Assembly: GCF_028769735.1 (NCBI RefSeq)
Contig: NC_088188.1
Coordinates: 2,379,001-2,443,000, forward strand
DNA length: 64,000 nucleotides
DNA from: Zonotrichia leucophrys gambelii
Taxonomy: Eukaryota; Chordata; Aves; Passeriformes; Passerellidae
Reading direction: 5' to 3'
Shown: positions 12,295 through 24,316 of the stretch, one piece after another
How the letters are laid out: each line of letters opens with the position of its first letter
Numbering within the stretch: the first letter of the stretch is position 1
Program-made: the position numbers and the translations under genes
The notes under the pieces: model-generated
The model's input: only the letters and a program-made list of their open reading frames with translations
What the model was told of the DNA's origin: nothing
Databases searched by the model: none

Positions 12295-13237
12295 GGTCCA
12301 TGGACTGACCCTTGCCTTGTTCCTGCTGTCAGAACACAACACCTGCACTGTCATTTAACAAACAGATCAATAATTAGTTATTTCTGCTTAAAAGCAGCAA
12401 TAAAGTACATTATTTGTGGTTTATTACTTACAGTTAGGAATATAATAAAACAACACCCACAACATCCACTGGCCATTTAAAGATTTTGGGAGCTAAGATT
12501 GCACAGACAAGAATCCCTTTTACACATTAAGGTATTCCAGGGAGTGGGAAATGACCTTGTTTGTGCCTTCAGGTGTGCAGGGGGCAGGAGGCCCTGTGAG
12601 ATGCCCTTTCCCCTGGCCATGGTGGTGCTGAGCTCCTGGCAGAGCAGCACGTTCTGCAGGGCTGGGTTACAGCCCTGGGCTTGCAGAGCTCTCACATCAA
12701 CTGCTCTGTTGCAGGAGGTGGTGAAGCAGCCAAATGGACTGAAACACAGCCAGGCCTGGCACTCCCCAGGAGCACAGGCAGTCTCTCACTTTCTTTTGCA
12801 GTCTTGTCCTTGCTGACAGCTCTGCTGCATCACATGCAAATGTCAGAAATGTCTTGTTCTCTTCTGCTCAGAAAGGAGAGGTTTGCTTTCTCCACACTGA
12901 GGTCCCAAACTCTGTTTCTGCCACTCTCTCACCCCCTCCTGCTCACTTCATGCTGACTGTGGTCCACAGACTCTTTCTGGTGGCAGCCTGCCTTACTTTG
13001 CCACAAGCCCTACAAACAGACCAGCAAACAAAATTAGGAGATTTCTTTTGTTTTGTGCCTTCAGCTGGCTCAAAGTGAGTCTGAGGATCACCAGAGCTAC
13101 CACAGGAAATCATCAGCAGCAGATGATGATCTCTGAGGAGACCTCAGTGGTTTCTCCTCAGACAGCTGAACATACACTGGATCTCCTATTTTTCCCTGTG
13201 TTGAGGGGGCTGGTGGAGGAACAGCCACTTTCCATTC
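12295..13237. other. Non-coding DNA
   Basis: AT-rich to 12480 (aattagttatttctgctt; aaagtacattatttgtgg), then average composition. No gene or repeat recognised. Confidence 0.4.
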
Positions 13238-13905
13238 TGTCTTGGTTTGAACAGCCAGGAGTCTGCTAAGGAAGGCAGGAGCCTCCCTTGAAATGGAAAA
13301 TGTAAACCTCCTCCATCTGAATTATTATAAATTTGAAATTAAGGGGCTCTTAGGCAAAGATATGGGAGTAGGAATAACAGTTCTTTATAAGGGAAATTTA
13401 AAATACAAATGCAATAGTACAGAAAAAGAAAACAAACCACTGCCAGAGTCAATACAACCTGCCCCCCTGTGTGCCAGGGCAGTGTCCCAGCCCCATCCAT
13501 GGGGGCTCAGCCCTCCTGCAGTGCCAGCTGTGGCTCTGCTGCAGCAGGGATCCTGCACAAGGGGGGAGTTTTCCTCTGCAGCTCCAGGGCTGCTGCAGAT
13601 GGGCCTGGGCTCCCTCTGGCCATGCAGGGCAGCAGAAAGCTGCTCCTCTGGCAATGCAGGGGGCAAAGGCTGCTGTGCTGGGCCAGGCTCAGATTGGATC
13701 CAGGTAGGAATGCTTGGCTCCTCCCCTGGGCGGAGCATCTCCCCATGGGATGCTGGGATTGGATCAGCCCTGCAGGGACACTCAGTGGCCATGGACAGCA
13801 GAGATCTCCTGGAGGGAGGGTTGGCTGTGGGAGAGATAAAGAAAAAACTGCCCCAAGGACAGCAGAGAACTGCCCCAGCTCTGACAGATGGAAACAGAAC
13901 ACACA
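13238..13905 (-). mobile_element. Family B solo LTR, copy B1 (diverged)
   Basis: On the plus strand it runs tgtcttggtttgaacagcca, gctaaggaaggcaggagcct, gaaattaaggggctc, ataacagttctttataaggg, then a GC-rich stretch ending near gaacacaca. In sister copies the complement of this middle segment holds ATTAAAGAACTGTT, which gives the minus-strand sense direction. This is the most diverged of four copies. It contains a 315-codon plus-strand frame with no retroviral domain, antisense to the LTR, that I read as chance. Confidence 0.75.
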
Positions 13906-15230
13906 ACCCCAATAACATCTTCCCCCCTAAGTCACATTTTCAGGGTTATGTCCTATTGAGGCACAGCTGTCACTCAGAGGGGACAGCTTGGTGTCCACGC
14001 TCATTCTGTGCCACTGCCACAGAAGCTGCCAAGCCCAGCTCTGCCCTTTCAGCCACTTCCAAAGTTCACAAAGCTTTCTCTGTGCCTTCACACACAGCTG
14101 TGAAAGATGGATTTTTTTTCCCATGCCCCCACCAAGGTGACCAGTCCAGCTCTGCAGTGGGTGCTGCCCCTCTCGTTGGGCACACAGAGGGCAGCCACAG
14201 CCTGTACTTCCTGTTTGAACATGTGCTATGGAAGAAATAAGCATCAAAGAAATTATTTTTTTAAACATTTATTAGCATGCCATTTCAGGACAAAGGAGTT
14301 TTTTTCTTCCTCCATGTTATCACAGATATCACAAGAGGAACAGACCAACCAGGGCCATTCCCTCAAGGGTTTAGTGCAGGGCAATGTGTTACAGGAAAGC
14401 ATAACCATTGGTACTCTAAACCATTTGTACCTGTGCTGAAATATTACTGAATTAATTCCTTGTGCTGGGAACAGTCCCCACATGATCCATCTGGGATACA
14501 AGGCCATGTGGATGGATCCTCAGTATCACACTCCTGGTCCTTGCCATGTTTTGATGTTTCTCTCCTGCCATCACAACATCCTCACTGCAGCATGGGGACA
14601 AAACACATTATTCTGATCAAATACACCTGGGGGAGTTCTTCTGCGGCAATTAAAGAGGGACACCATGATTTTACTGTAAATTAGAGCCCAAATATCTACA
14701 GAAAGTGAGGGCAGAAAGAAGGAGACATGTTCAGGTATATTATTAGAAAGACAGGTTTTGCCCATCCCTAATAAACCATCTGCATGTGGTGTTTTACCCA
14801 GGTGGCCACAAGGTGCCCTCTGGGGTTTGCCCAGTGCTGAGAGGTTCCATCTGGGCTGTGGGCAGGTCTCTGGACCAGGAGAAGTTGAGTTCAGTGTGTT
14901 GCATCCTAAAACAAGTCTTGGTCTGGGCAGGGCTCAGCAGTTCCTTGCAGGAACCTCCCCTGCCCCAGCAGCAGAACCCCCTCAGCTGAGCTGTGCAGGG
15001 AGCACCCCCAGCCTGTCCTGGGCCAGGCTCAGCAGGAGGAGCATCAGAACTGCATGAGGAACATCTCTGCAGGGCACAGCAGGGCTGGATTGGGTGTTTG
15101 TGGTTCCTCGAGGCTGATCTCACAAGCAGAGCCAGCCAGGCAGGGAGAGCCTTCAGAGCAGCACAGAACCCCAAAAGTCTCAGAGCAATTAAAACATGGA
15201 CAGAGGGCACACAAGGGTTGTTTGGATGAG
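13906..15230. other. Non-coding DNA
   Basis: No gene or repeat recognised. GC-rich from 14800 to 15180. Confidence 0.4.
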
Positions 15231-15236
15231 GAAAGG

Positions 15237-15668
15237 TGTTATATTTGTAGGGAATGCCCCAATGAAGGCAGGAATGATGAATCTGACTCCATGTTCTCCG
15301 AAGGCTAATTTATTACTTTATAATACTATATTAAAGAATACTAAACTATACTACTCTGTACTATACTATACTAAAGAATACAGGAAGGATACTTACAAAA
15401 GGCTAAAAAGATAATAATGAAAACTCATGGCTCTCTCCAGAGTCCTGACACAGCTTGGCCCTGATTGGCCAAAGAGTGAAAACAACTCACAGCAGAATCC
15501 AATGGAACAATCACCTGTGGGTAAACAATCTCCAAACACATTCCACATGAGCACAACACAGGAGAAGCAAATGAGATAAGAATTGTTTTCCTTTTTCTCT
15601 GAGGCTTCTCAGCTTCCCAGGAGAAAATCCTGGGTGAAGGGGATTTTTCAGAGAATGTGAATGTGACA
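15237..15668 (-). mobile_element. Family A solo LTR, copy A3
   Basis: Complete reverse-oriented copy from tgttatatttgtagggaatg to gagaatgtgaatgtgaca, with the exact 6-bp target duplication gaaagg (15231-15236 and 15669-15674). Contains the complement of the polyadenylation region (aaggctaatttattacttta), a degenerate actatactata tract where other copies carry microsatellites, the gattggccaa CCAAT-type box, and the ttctcagcttcccaggag block. Confidence 0.92.
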
Positions 15669-15674
15669 GAAAGG

Positions 15675-16858
15675 AGACTGCCACGGTGAAACAGAGGTGC
15701 AGAGGAGCCAGGCCAGGCTGAAGGTGTCCCTCAGCCCGGCTCAGGATGGTGTTTTGGATCTTGCTGGGTCCCTGCACAGACACAGGGACAGCAGGGGAAT
15801 ACAGCAGGCATCACCCCATTTATGTAGCTTAGCAGTGCCAGCGGCAGGGCCCACTGGTACAATACCTCCTCATCTCTTTTCACAAAGAATTGCTCACAGT
15901 TTGGGTTGGTGCTGCTGATCTCTGTCCTACTCACCAGCAGCTGCCCCTGCACCCACTCCCATCGGGAGCACTGGCCACATTTCCCTCCCACAGGGACCAG
16001 GCTCTTGCAGGGGTTTGTGCTGTGTTTCTAACTACAGGCTTTGATATGAAATGCTCCTGAATATGTGCTGGAGCAGCACTTTGCTCCCACCCCCTTCCAG
16101 CCTTTCTTGGTATCAGAGGCCAAACCACAATGAGGGAAATTTTTTGTTCCATATCTTTACGGTGCTTCTTCCAGTAGCACATAAAACAAATTAGCCACTT
16201 AGGCCATTATTAGGCACTTATGGCCTTTTGATGTTTATGATTTATAACAGCAATTTGCACTTATGTAGCACATTTCAGTTGAGGCTAATACAGCAATGAT
16301 AGTGCTTTGCATTGCAGTCTCGTCCTCCCTCTCCAGCTCTTGGAGAGCTCTGGGAGCAGCAGCAGGGAGCTCCTCTGGGGTGCCAGGAGTCCTGTGCTGC
16401 TGGGCATCTCTCCATCATCTCTGCATCATCTCTGCATCTCTGCATCATCTCTGCATCTCTCCATCATCTCTGAATATCTCTATCATCTCTCCATCTCATC
16501 CTCAGACTGGGATCCATGCTCAGGGCCAGCCTTCCTGGCCAGGCACCATGGCCCTGATAGAGGAAAATGCTGCAGAATGGGCTCTGCAGTCCATAAGAGC
16601 TGGTTCAGCTCTGTGGTAGGCACAGGAGACTCTGGTTTTCCCTTGGCTGCTGTTTTTGGCTGCTCTTCCAGCAGCAATACCAAGCTTCTTTCTTAGTGTG
16701 AGCCTGTGTTTTGCTCCAGGCTGGGCAGGGAGGGTCAGCTGGGCACCCCTGAGCCCAGGGCGGGGTCAGCAGGTCCATGGGCTCTGCTCTGCCCCTGATG
16801 TGGCATCTGGGATGTGCTCCTGGTGCTTGAGTGCCCAGCCCCAGCACAGGAGCCCTTT
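15675..16858. other. Non-coding DNA
   Basis: No gene recognised. The section 16180-16290 is AT-rich (ttatttgcac-like motifs, attagccacttaggcc) with conserved-element texture. It is followed by the CATC-rich repeat listed separately and then ordinary GC-rich DNA. Confidence 0.4.
16400..16502. repeat. Imperfect (ATCTCTGCATC)n minisatellite
   Basis: Irregular tandem array of catctctgcatc and catctctccatcat units, about nine in number, with point differences between units. Confidence 0.85.
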
Positions 16859-17112
16859 GTTTAAGTTCATGCAGTTATTAGGGTAGATAGCTTTAGGACT
16901 TTAATTGTGTTTAGGGTGAGGAAAATGGTTGCAGCTATTACTGCGTACAGGTAGAAGTTGAGGAGGGTGAGTTTAGGGTTGTAGATCATGATGATTGCTA
17001 TTCAGCCTAGGTGGGAGATGGAAGAAAAGGCTAGAATTTTTCAGATGTGTGTTTGGTTGAGACCCATTCATCCTCCCAGGGCTGCTGAGAAGATAGCTAG
17101 GACTGCTGAGCC
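16859..17112 (-). pseudogene. ND2: Nuclear mitochondrial insertion: partial ND2
   Basis: Read on the minus strand, this ~250 bp is the middle of mitochondrial NADH dehydrogenase subunit 2 (a complex I membrane subunit). In the vertebrate mitochondrial code it is one open frame of about 83 residues, including the recognisable ND2 blocks GGWMGLNQT, KILAFSSISHLGWMAI, YNPKLTLL and LNTIKVLKLSTLMTAW. Several Trp codons are TGA, so in the nuclear code the frame is broken and the copy cannot be expressed as ND2. It is only about a quarter of the usual ~346-residue protein and is flanked directly by ordinary nuclear DNA, so it is a NUMT. The still-open mitochondrial frame suggests fairly recent transfer. 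Confidence 0.95.
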
Positions 17113-17344
17113 CACACTCAAAGGAGTAAAACTCTCCTGGCCTCTTCAGGGACAGAAACCCAAACTCCAGTGAAATGTGGCAGGAATTCCTGGCTCTGGG
17201 CATGGTTTATATCCCAGAGCAGCTGAGTGCTCCTGTACAGAACCCAGCCCACTGTCACCTGCAGCCTTTCCTGTCTCAGGATTTACAGGAGATTTGGAAA
17301 GAGTTATCTGCCTGTCCTAGGATCTGATTGTCTCCCTCAGCTTT
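17113..17344. other. Non-coding DNA between NUMT and inverted-repeat arm
   Basis: No feature recognised in this short interval. Confidence 0.4.
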
Positions 17345-17754
17345 GGCATCTTGCTGCAACTTAATTTAGCTCAGTGAGGAGAGCCAGCAGTGCATGTTCC
17401 CAGCTGGGCACAGGAGGGGGATCTGGGCTGTCCCCTCCAGGCTTGGATGCTTTTCCCTGCAGAGGGGAACAGGGGGATTCATTTGTTTGGGTCCTGAGAG
17501 GTGAGTACATCCCTGTTTCTTCACAAGGGTGCTCTCACAGGTCTTGTTCCTCCTTTGTGAGGTGAAACCCTCACAGGGTTCTGTCTGAAGGGCAAAGGCA
17601 GCTGGGATTTGCTGCAGAGGGTGGAAGGTGGGAGGGCAGATGGAGGGGGCTGGGGCTGTTTCTGCACTGTCTCCATGGGGGCTGGGAGTTGTAGGTTCTT
17701 TCACTGGATAAATGGAATTATCTTTCCATGGATAAATGTCTCAGTGCTCTTCCC
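17345..17754 (+). repeat. Right arm of ~410-bp inverted repeat
   Basis: Inverted partner of 11882-12294. It differs from that arm by a short extra segment near 17704-17727, in which a ggataaatg-like string is repeated, and by a shortened segment near 17495. The 5.05 kb between the arms contains LTR copies B1 and A3 and the ND2 insertion. Confidence 0.85.
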
Positions 17755-18823
17755 AACTCACAGCTGTCCCTCTGTTTGCTCCTGGGCACCCCCTTGGCTG
17801 CTTTCCCTCCTTGCACAGTCATGGGGAGATGTTCAGAGGCAGCAGAAACAAAGATGTTCCGAGCCACTTCGCCAGGATACAGGTCTGACAAAAACTGCTA
17901 ATGATGCAAACTCATTATCTGTAAACATGCCCTATTTCTTAGAGATGTTTTAGAAAATTAAACATGCTGTTGACTCAAAAGTTTACCTTTATGCAAATCA
18001 AAATGTCAACATCTGGCAGGAAGAGTCATGGATTTTTTTCAGCCTGTCTGTAGCAAGGGGCTGCCTTCTCTATTTTGGTTTTGCCCAGACACTCCTCATC
18101 ATAATCATGCTAAGCACATCCTGGAGTGATTTTTTCTGGTAAAGGCAAGTGTAGAGAGCTAAGCATTAAATGCTCTTTCAAAGCCACCAGGAATATCAGT
18201 GTTTGCTTGTTTTCTGGTCTGTAACAGATGCTGGCATTCAGCATTTGGAGTGCCTGGGGAAAAAAGGGAAAAACAAAGATTGCCACGGCAAGGTTAGCAA
18301 ATGACAGTTATTTGTCAGCAAATCTCCTCCCCCTGCAGGGAGGCTGCTGCTCCTGAATGGGAGCTCCTGGCTCCCTGTGGGCTCTGCACAGAGGGGCTCT
18401 GGTGGCACAGAGTGACAGGCAGAGCCACCAGGTGACAAACAGCCCCACAGCAGCAGCTGTGCCGCTCACACCAACCCACTCTGGCAGCCCGTGGCACCTT
18501 TAAAAGGCACTTGGGAGGAGTCAATGGCAGGTAATTGATTGGCAGCTGCTGCCTCCAACAGATCTCTGCTCACTGGCACTGGCAAAACCACTCAGGCAAC
18601 AGAATTCTAAGATCAGCATAACTCTGGTGAGTTTAAGGGAGCTTTAAGAGATATTTGAGAGTACGAATATTGACCCACACATACACCTGCATGTTCACAC
18701 AGAGGGTCCAGTGCCAAGCTCTGCAAGTGTAAGGCCCTTCTACCTGTGCCCAGCACAACCTTCTGGTGGCTGGCCCTGCACAGGGGCGATGCAGAAGTGC
18801 CCAAACATCCCCCACTGGCCTCA
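17755..18823. other. Non-coding DNA
   Basis: No gene or repeat recognised. The AT-rich stretch 17890-18010 (ctaatgatgcaaactcatta; tttatgcaaatc, an octamer-like ATGCAAAT site at 17992) might be regulatory, but this is speculative. Confidence 0.4.
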
Positions 18824-19495
18824 TGTCTTGGTTTGGAAAGACAGGAATCTGCTAAGGAAGGCAGGAGCCTCCTCTGAAATGGAAAATGTAAACCCCCTCC
18901 CTCCGAATTGCTATAAATTTTAAATTAAGGGGCTCTCAGGCAAAAAATATGGGAGCAGGAAATAACAGTTCTTTATTAGGGAAGAAAAAAAATAAAAGGA
19001 TAAAATAAATAATGCAGTACACTAGAACAACACTGACGGAGTCAGAACCCAACCTGACACCCTGTGGGTCAGGGTGTTGGCAGCAGTCCCACTGGAATTG
19101 TGGCTCAGCCCTCCTGCAGTGTCAGGGGTGGTTCTGCTGGAGCAGGGATCCTGTAGAGAAGGATGGATTCTTCCTCTGAAGATCCAGGGGAAGAGGCAGC
19201 TGCTGTTCCTCTGGGGAATCCAGTGGAGAAGCCGTGCTGGTGTTCCAGAACCTCTGGATTATATCTGGGTAGGAATGCTTGGCTCCTCCCTCTGGGCTCA
19301 CATCTCCCAGTGGGATGCTGTAGTTCTTATCAGCCATGCAGTGACATTCAATAGCTGTTATCAGCAGATGTCCCCTCCTGAGGGAGGTGTGAATGTGGTC
19401 ACTCAAAGAGAGAGATAAGGCAAACTGCCCACTTGACAAAGGTAATCTGCCATACAGATGGCAATTGTAAACAACTTGCCTTGCAATCTGGAACA
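18824..19495 (-). mobile_element. Family B solo LTR, copy B2
   Basis: Complete ~672-bp copy from tgtcttggtttggaaagaca to gcaatctggaaca. Landmarks: ggcaggagcctcc, attaaggggctctcaggca, ataacagttctttattaggg (complement of the AATAAA/ATTAAA region), gacaccctgtgggtcagggt, gggatcctgtagagaagg, ttggctcctccctctgggct and a gagagagataaggcaaactg block near the U3 start. An exact target duplication was not found. Confidence 0.88.
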
Positions 19496-20562
19496 CGTCA
19501 CTTGCCCACTGTGGGCATTCTCCTTCCACCCCATTTCTGTGCCATTCCCTCCTGCCATTCCCTCCTGGATTTCCTTCTCTCCCTCCTTTTATTTCCTGGG
19601 AATTAAAAATGCCAACTTTTCCTCAGCTTCCTTCCCTAGAGTGGGTCTCAGCCATGGTACAGCTGCTTTCCTGTTCCTTATTAACCACCAGGCAGCTCTT
19701 GCCTCTGGATTCCCTCTTGGGCCAGACCTGCTGTTGGCACACTGAGCTCTCAGGCATGCCATGAGCACCAAGCCCTTCCCCATGCTGTGCTCCAATCCTG
19801 TTCCAAGCTATGGGAAATGCAGGGGAAAGGAGCTCTGCTGTGCTCTTGGCAGTGTGCAATTAGCTTGAAGCACTGACATATAAATAAAAAACAGTGGACG
19901 TGCACATAAACAAAATCTATTGCACCTCCTGCTTTCTGGAGTCAAGTGCTGTGCTGGGAAAACATTGCCTCTTCATCAGGTTTTATCTCTGGCAATCAAT
20001 TCATTGGGCCAACCAAGAAGCTTCAGAGGAAAGACACAGATTTTCCAAGTTTTGTTTTCAGAGCTGGCCAATTCCTCTCCATCACCCTGAAAATGAGTTT
20101 CTGAGCAAGGCTGGGAAAATGCAAAGCCAGTGGGACCCAGCAGAGCTTTGGTGCTCCCTCCTGCCCCCAGCACATGCCAAGGATACCAGGGGGTTTCTGC
20201 CACCACTGCCAGGGCAGGACAGTGTCCCCAGGCTGGGTGTCAGCAGAGGGTTTAGTGCAGGAGCACTCTGACTCCTGCAGAAGAAAAAACATTGCTGCAA
20301 AGGGTTCACAGGCTGATGTTTTGGTAAGTGAGAGTGTTATTTTTTCCCCTCATGGCTATAAATCTATAGGTTACATTCTTCTCAGTGCCACAGGGAAAAT
20401 GCTTTTTTATGAGAAAGGCAAAGAGTGGAGTGAGCGAGCTGATATTACCCTTAAAGAAGGCTGGAGCACACTGGGGCAGTCAGGAAGCCTTTGGGCCAGT
20501 TGCAGAATTGATTTTTGCCTTTCTCAGACACAAAACACACTCCAAACCCTGGCTGGCTGTTG
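19496..20562. other. Non-coding DNA
   Basis: No gene recognised. Small pyrimidine-rich repeats (cattccctcctgccattcc) near 19540. Confidence 0.4.
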
Positions 20563-20568
20563 GCTGGG

Positions 20569-21073
20569 TCATTGTCACATTTTCTGGAAAAATCCCTTTA
20601 CCAGGATTTCTTCCCCTGGGAAGCTGAGAATCCTCAGAGAAAAATGAAAACAATAATTATCTGATTTGCTTCTCCTGTATTTTGCTGCTTTGGAACGTGG
20701 TTTGGAGATTGTTTATCCAACAGGTGCTTGTTTGATTGGTTTCATGTGAATTGTTTTGACCTAATGACCAATAAGTGTCAAGCTGTGTCAGACTCTGAGG
20801 AGAGTCAGGAGTTTTTCATTATTATCTTTTTAGCCTTCTGTAAGTATCCTGTCTCTATTCTTTAGTATAGCATAATATAATATAATATAATATAATATAA
20901 TATAATATAATATAATATAATATAATATAATATAATATAATATAATATAATATAATATAATATAATATAATATAATATAATATAATATAATATAATATAA
21001 ATTTTGCCTTCTAAGAACATGGAGTCAGATTAATAATTCCCTTCCTGCCACGGAGGACACCAAAAATCCCCCA
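20569..21073 (+). mobile_element. Family A solo LTR, copy A4
   Basis: Runs from tcattgtcacattttctgg to caaaaatccccca and is flanked by the exact 6-bp duplication gctggg (20563-20568 and 21074-21079). The first two bases (TG) of the family consensus are missing at the 5' end. All family landmarks are present. The TAGTATAG segment is expanded into a long ATAAT microsatellite, which makes this the longest family A copy. Confidence 0.9.
20872..21001. repeat. (ATAAT)n microsatellite, about 26 units
   Basis: Perfect 5-bp repeat of about 130 bp inside LTR copy A4, between its tttagtatag segment and the ttgccttctaagaacatgg region. It occupies the same LTR position as the ATAGA run in copy A1. Confidence 0.98.
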
Positions 21074-21079
21074 GCTGGG

Positions 21080-22973
21080 CACACACACTGGTCCCACCAG
21101 GAGAGTGGAGTTTGCAGCAGAGCAGAGGATCACTGATGTGCTGCAGGCCTGCCTGTCTCACCTGGTCCTCTCCAGGTGCTGGGTGTCAGTGGCCTGGCCT
21201 GAGCAGCCCCTGTGGTCACTTCTAACAGGACACTTTGGGGCTGGTTTGGGCCAGGAGGAGGCAGAACTGGCCACACATCCCTGTTGGCTTTGTCAGACCT
21301 GATGGTTATTATTGGTACTGGGTCATCCTTCAGCTGCTCTCAAATCCTCCAGGTGAGCTCTGGGCTCAGTTGTGCTGAGGGTTTCCCACCCACAGCCCCA
21401 CCTCACCTGCAGGGTCACTTGGGGCTGGGGCTGAAATGGGAAATGGTTCCCTGGCTCAGAGATCACTGAGAAATTGTGTCTCCAGTGCTGGAAGGACACT
21501 GCTGGTGGCTTCCTCAACATCAAGGATGGCTTCCTCATCAACCCCCATCCTTTTCTTCCCTAAGCACTGAGGTTTGGGTGGCACTGGTGAGATCTGGTGC
21601 TTTTTCCCCAGACCCTGAGGCTGCAGTCCAGTGCGGGTTAAAACTCCTCTGTAACCACAGGAGCTGGCAAAGGGCTTTCCTCTGCACCACCTGCTACAGT
21701 CCCTGAATAACAAGAGCACAGGTGCTGAAGCTGTAAGAAAAAGCATTAGGAGATATCACAGTGCAAACAAACTGCAAGGGAAGATGAGGCAGGAGCTGCA
21801 ATAAGCAATATTTGAAGGACTTCCCTTCTCCAACAGCATGCATGTCCCAGCAGTGTGCTGATCCTGGGGCTGGCTCATTCCCCTGATGGATGATTTCTGT
21901 TGTGGTCACAAGGCAAGCTCCAGACTAACCCACTGACCCCACAGGCAGGCTGCAAGCTATCTACCACAGCAGCTTTGGCAGGGAGAGCTGACCCAGGGGG
22001 CCATGGAAGGAGCCAAAAAATGATGTTCCCCATTGCCAGAGAAATCCATCACAGCACACAAAGCCTCACTGCCAGACATACCTTGGGCTGGCCACAGCCA
22101 GGAGCTGGAGAGCTGGCCCTGCCACAAGAGCTGCTGACAAATGACAAATCCAGAGGGGTGAGGAGGAGGATCAGCGGCCCAGGCCACAAGAGACGCCATT
22201 GTGGGGCTGGCAGGGAGCGTGTGCCAGGCTCCTTTGTCACCCTGCTGCCACTCAGGGCAGGGACAGGAGCTGACAAAGGCTCCTCAGTGAAAGAGCCATC
22301 TCTCTGTGTGTGAAATGCAGTTTGCACTTGTGCTGGGCTGATGGGATTCAAATGCAGCTTGTTATGCCAGCACTCCAAACAGAAAGCCTTGCACGGAGGA
22401 ATTCTTAAAATGCTCCACTGGAGATGTTGTGGCTGTCTCACTCAAAGGGAGGTGGAAGGAAGGGGGCTGGGGAAAACAGAGAAAAGGAAGCATAGATGTG
22501 TTCTGTTATGCAGAAACTATAGCCTAGAAAAGTCTGTAAACTAAACTAGACCCCAGAAAAGCAGGAGACTGGTGGTTATCCTGTGAGACCCCTCATTCTG
22601 CATTGTGTCAGGTTAAAACTAGAATCTCAAAAGTTTACCTTTCTTCTAGGAACTGAGCTGGGACACAGCTGAGAACCTGCTAAGCTTAGATCTGCTCTCT
22701 TTATGGCCTGGGTCTCCAAATCACTCAGACAAAATATGTTTCTATCCGTATATGATAACACTCATAAACACAATCATAAATGTGCAAACCTTGGCACTGT
22801 CATGATTTTAAAAGGATTGGGAATTTTTTTCCTGCTGTTTAGTTTCAAGCAAGGAGAGATTATACCATGGAGCCTAGTAGAGTTGGACTGCCTCTTAGAT
22901 TTATTATCCTTCCTTTGCTTTGTGCTCAGGATGAACATGATGCTGTCCCCAGCCTCGTGGCAGCCCTGATGCT
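21080..22973. other. Non-coding DNA
   Basis: No gene or repeat family recognised across 1.9 kb; open frames on both strands are short. Confidence 0.4.
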
Positions 22974-22980
22974 CAGGGCT

Positions 22981-23373
22981 TGTCACTGTCACATTCTCTG
23001 AAAAATCCCTTTGCCCAGGATTCTCTCCTGGGAAGCTGAGAAGCCTTAGAGAAAAAGGAAAACAATAATTATCTAATTTGCCTCTCCTGTGTTTTGCTGC
23101 TTTGGAATATGTTTGGACATTGCTTACCAACAGGCGCATGTTTCATTGGTTTCATGTGAATTGTTTTGACTTAATGACCAATCAAGTCAGGCTGTGTCGG
23201 GAAGGAGTCACAAGTTTTTCTTTAGTATCTTTTAGCCTTCTTGTCTGTATTCTTTAGTATAGTTTAGCATAGTATTCTTTAATATAATATAGATCATAAA
23301 ATAATAAATTAGCCTTCTGAGAACGTGGAGTCAGATTCATCATTCCTCCCTTCGATGAAAGGAAAATACCACA
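22981..23373 (+). mobile_element. Family A solo LTR, copy A5
   Basis: Complete copy from tgtcactgtcacattctctg to ggaaaatacca-ca. It is bounded by a 7-bp direct repeat cagggct (22974-22980 and 23374-23380), consistent with a 6-bp target duplication plus one chance match. Carries atgaccaatcaagtcagg (CCAAT box) and ataataaattagccttctga (polyadenylation region). At 393 bp it shows the LTR length without microsatellite expansion. Confidence 0.92.
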
Positions 23374-23380
23374 CAGGGCT

Positions 23381-23930
23381 TCCAATTCTGCAAAGCACTT
23401 GAGCACATGCTTAGCACCAGCTCTGGCACATCAAGCACATGCTCATGTTCCCTTATCTGAGATGAGCAGGAGCACTGAGAGCTGGGAAGGGCCTGAAGAG
23501 GTGAGGGCAGTGCCTGGCTCAGAGCTCAGCAGGCTCTGCAGAGTAGGAGACACAATCCACCACATCCTCCAAATGAAGCGTGTGCTCAAGTCACCTGCTC
23601 AAGTTCTTATTCTGTTGTTGTTGGGCAGCAACAGACACCAGATCTTCAGGCAAGGTCCTCAAATAGCAGGAAATCAGCCCCAAGAGCAGCAGGAGGCTCA
23701 AGGGGAGCAGGGCAGGGTGCTGGATTCATCCAGGGGGTGCTGAATATAAGAGCTCTGTGGGAAGCTTTGTTACCCAAAATATTTATTCCTCTTGAAAAAA
23801 CCTCCTCTCTCTGCAACTGCAGTAGAAGCTGAACCAGACCATCTTTTGCCCTTTCTGAAGCTTAAGCCTGGTTTACTTTGCATTTCCCTGTCTAAAAGCT
23901 GTCTAACATCCTAGGTAATTCACAGAGGTA
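23381..23930. other. Non-coding DNA
   Basis: No gene or repeat recognised. Confidence 0.4.
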
Positions 23931-24312
23931 CAGAATGGTTTGGATTGGAAGGGATCTTCAGGATCATCTCACCCCATCTCTGCCATGGCAGGGACACCTC
24001 TCACTGTCCCAGGCTGCTCCCAATGTCCCACCTGGCCTTGGACACTGCCAGGGATCCAGGGGCAGCCCCAGCTGCTCCGGGCACCCTGTGCCAGGGCCTG
24101 CCCACCCTCACAGGGAACAATTCCTGATTCCCAGTCTCCCATCCATCCCTGCCTCTGACATTCCCTGTGTCCTGTCCCTCCATCCCTTGTCCCCAGTCCC
24201 TCTCCAGCTCTCCTGGAGCCCCTTCAGGCACTGAAAGAGGCTCTGAGCTCTCCCCAGAGCCTTCTCTAGGCTGAACAGCCTCAACTCTCTCAGCCTGTCT
24301 CCATAGCAGAGC
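23931..24312 (-). repeat. CR1 LINE 3' region, ~380 bp
   Basis: Begins acagaatggtttggattgga, the complement of the CR1 3' end, and continues through gccatggcagggacacct, ttggacactgccagggatcc, accctgtgccagggcctg, gaggctctgagctctcccc and ctctctcagcctgtctccat. Lacks coding capacity. Confidence 0.88.
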
Positions 24313-24316
24313 TCCG

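Noticed and set aside
13293..14240. 315-codon plus-strand open frame
   Set aside because: It runs antisense through family B LTR copy B1 and on into flanking DNA, has no domain-like composition, and the other family B copies do not preserve it.
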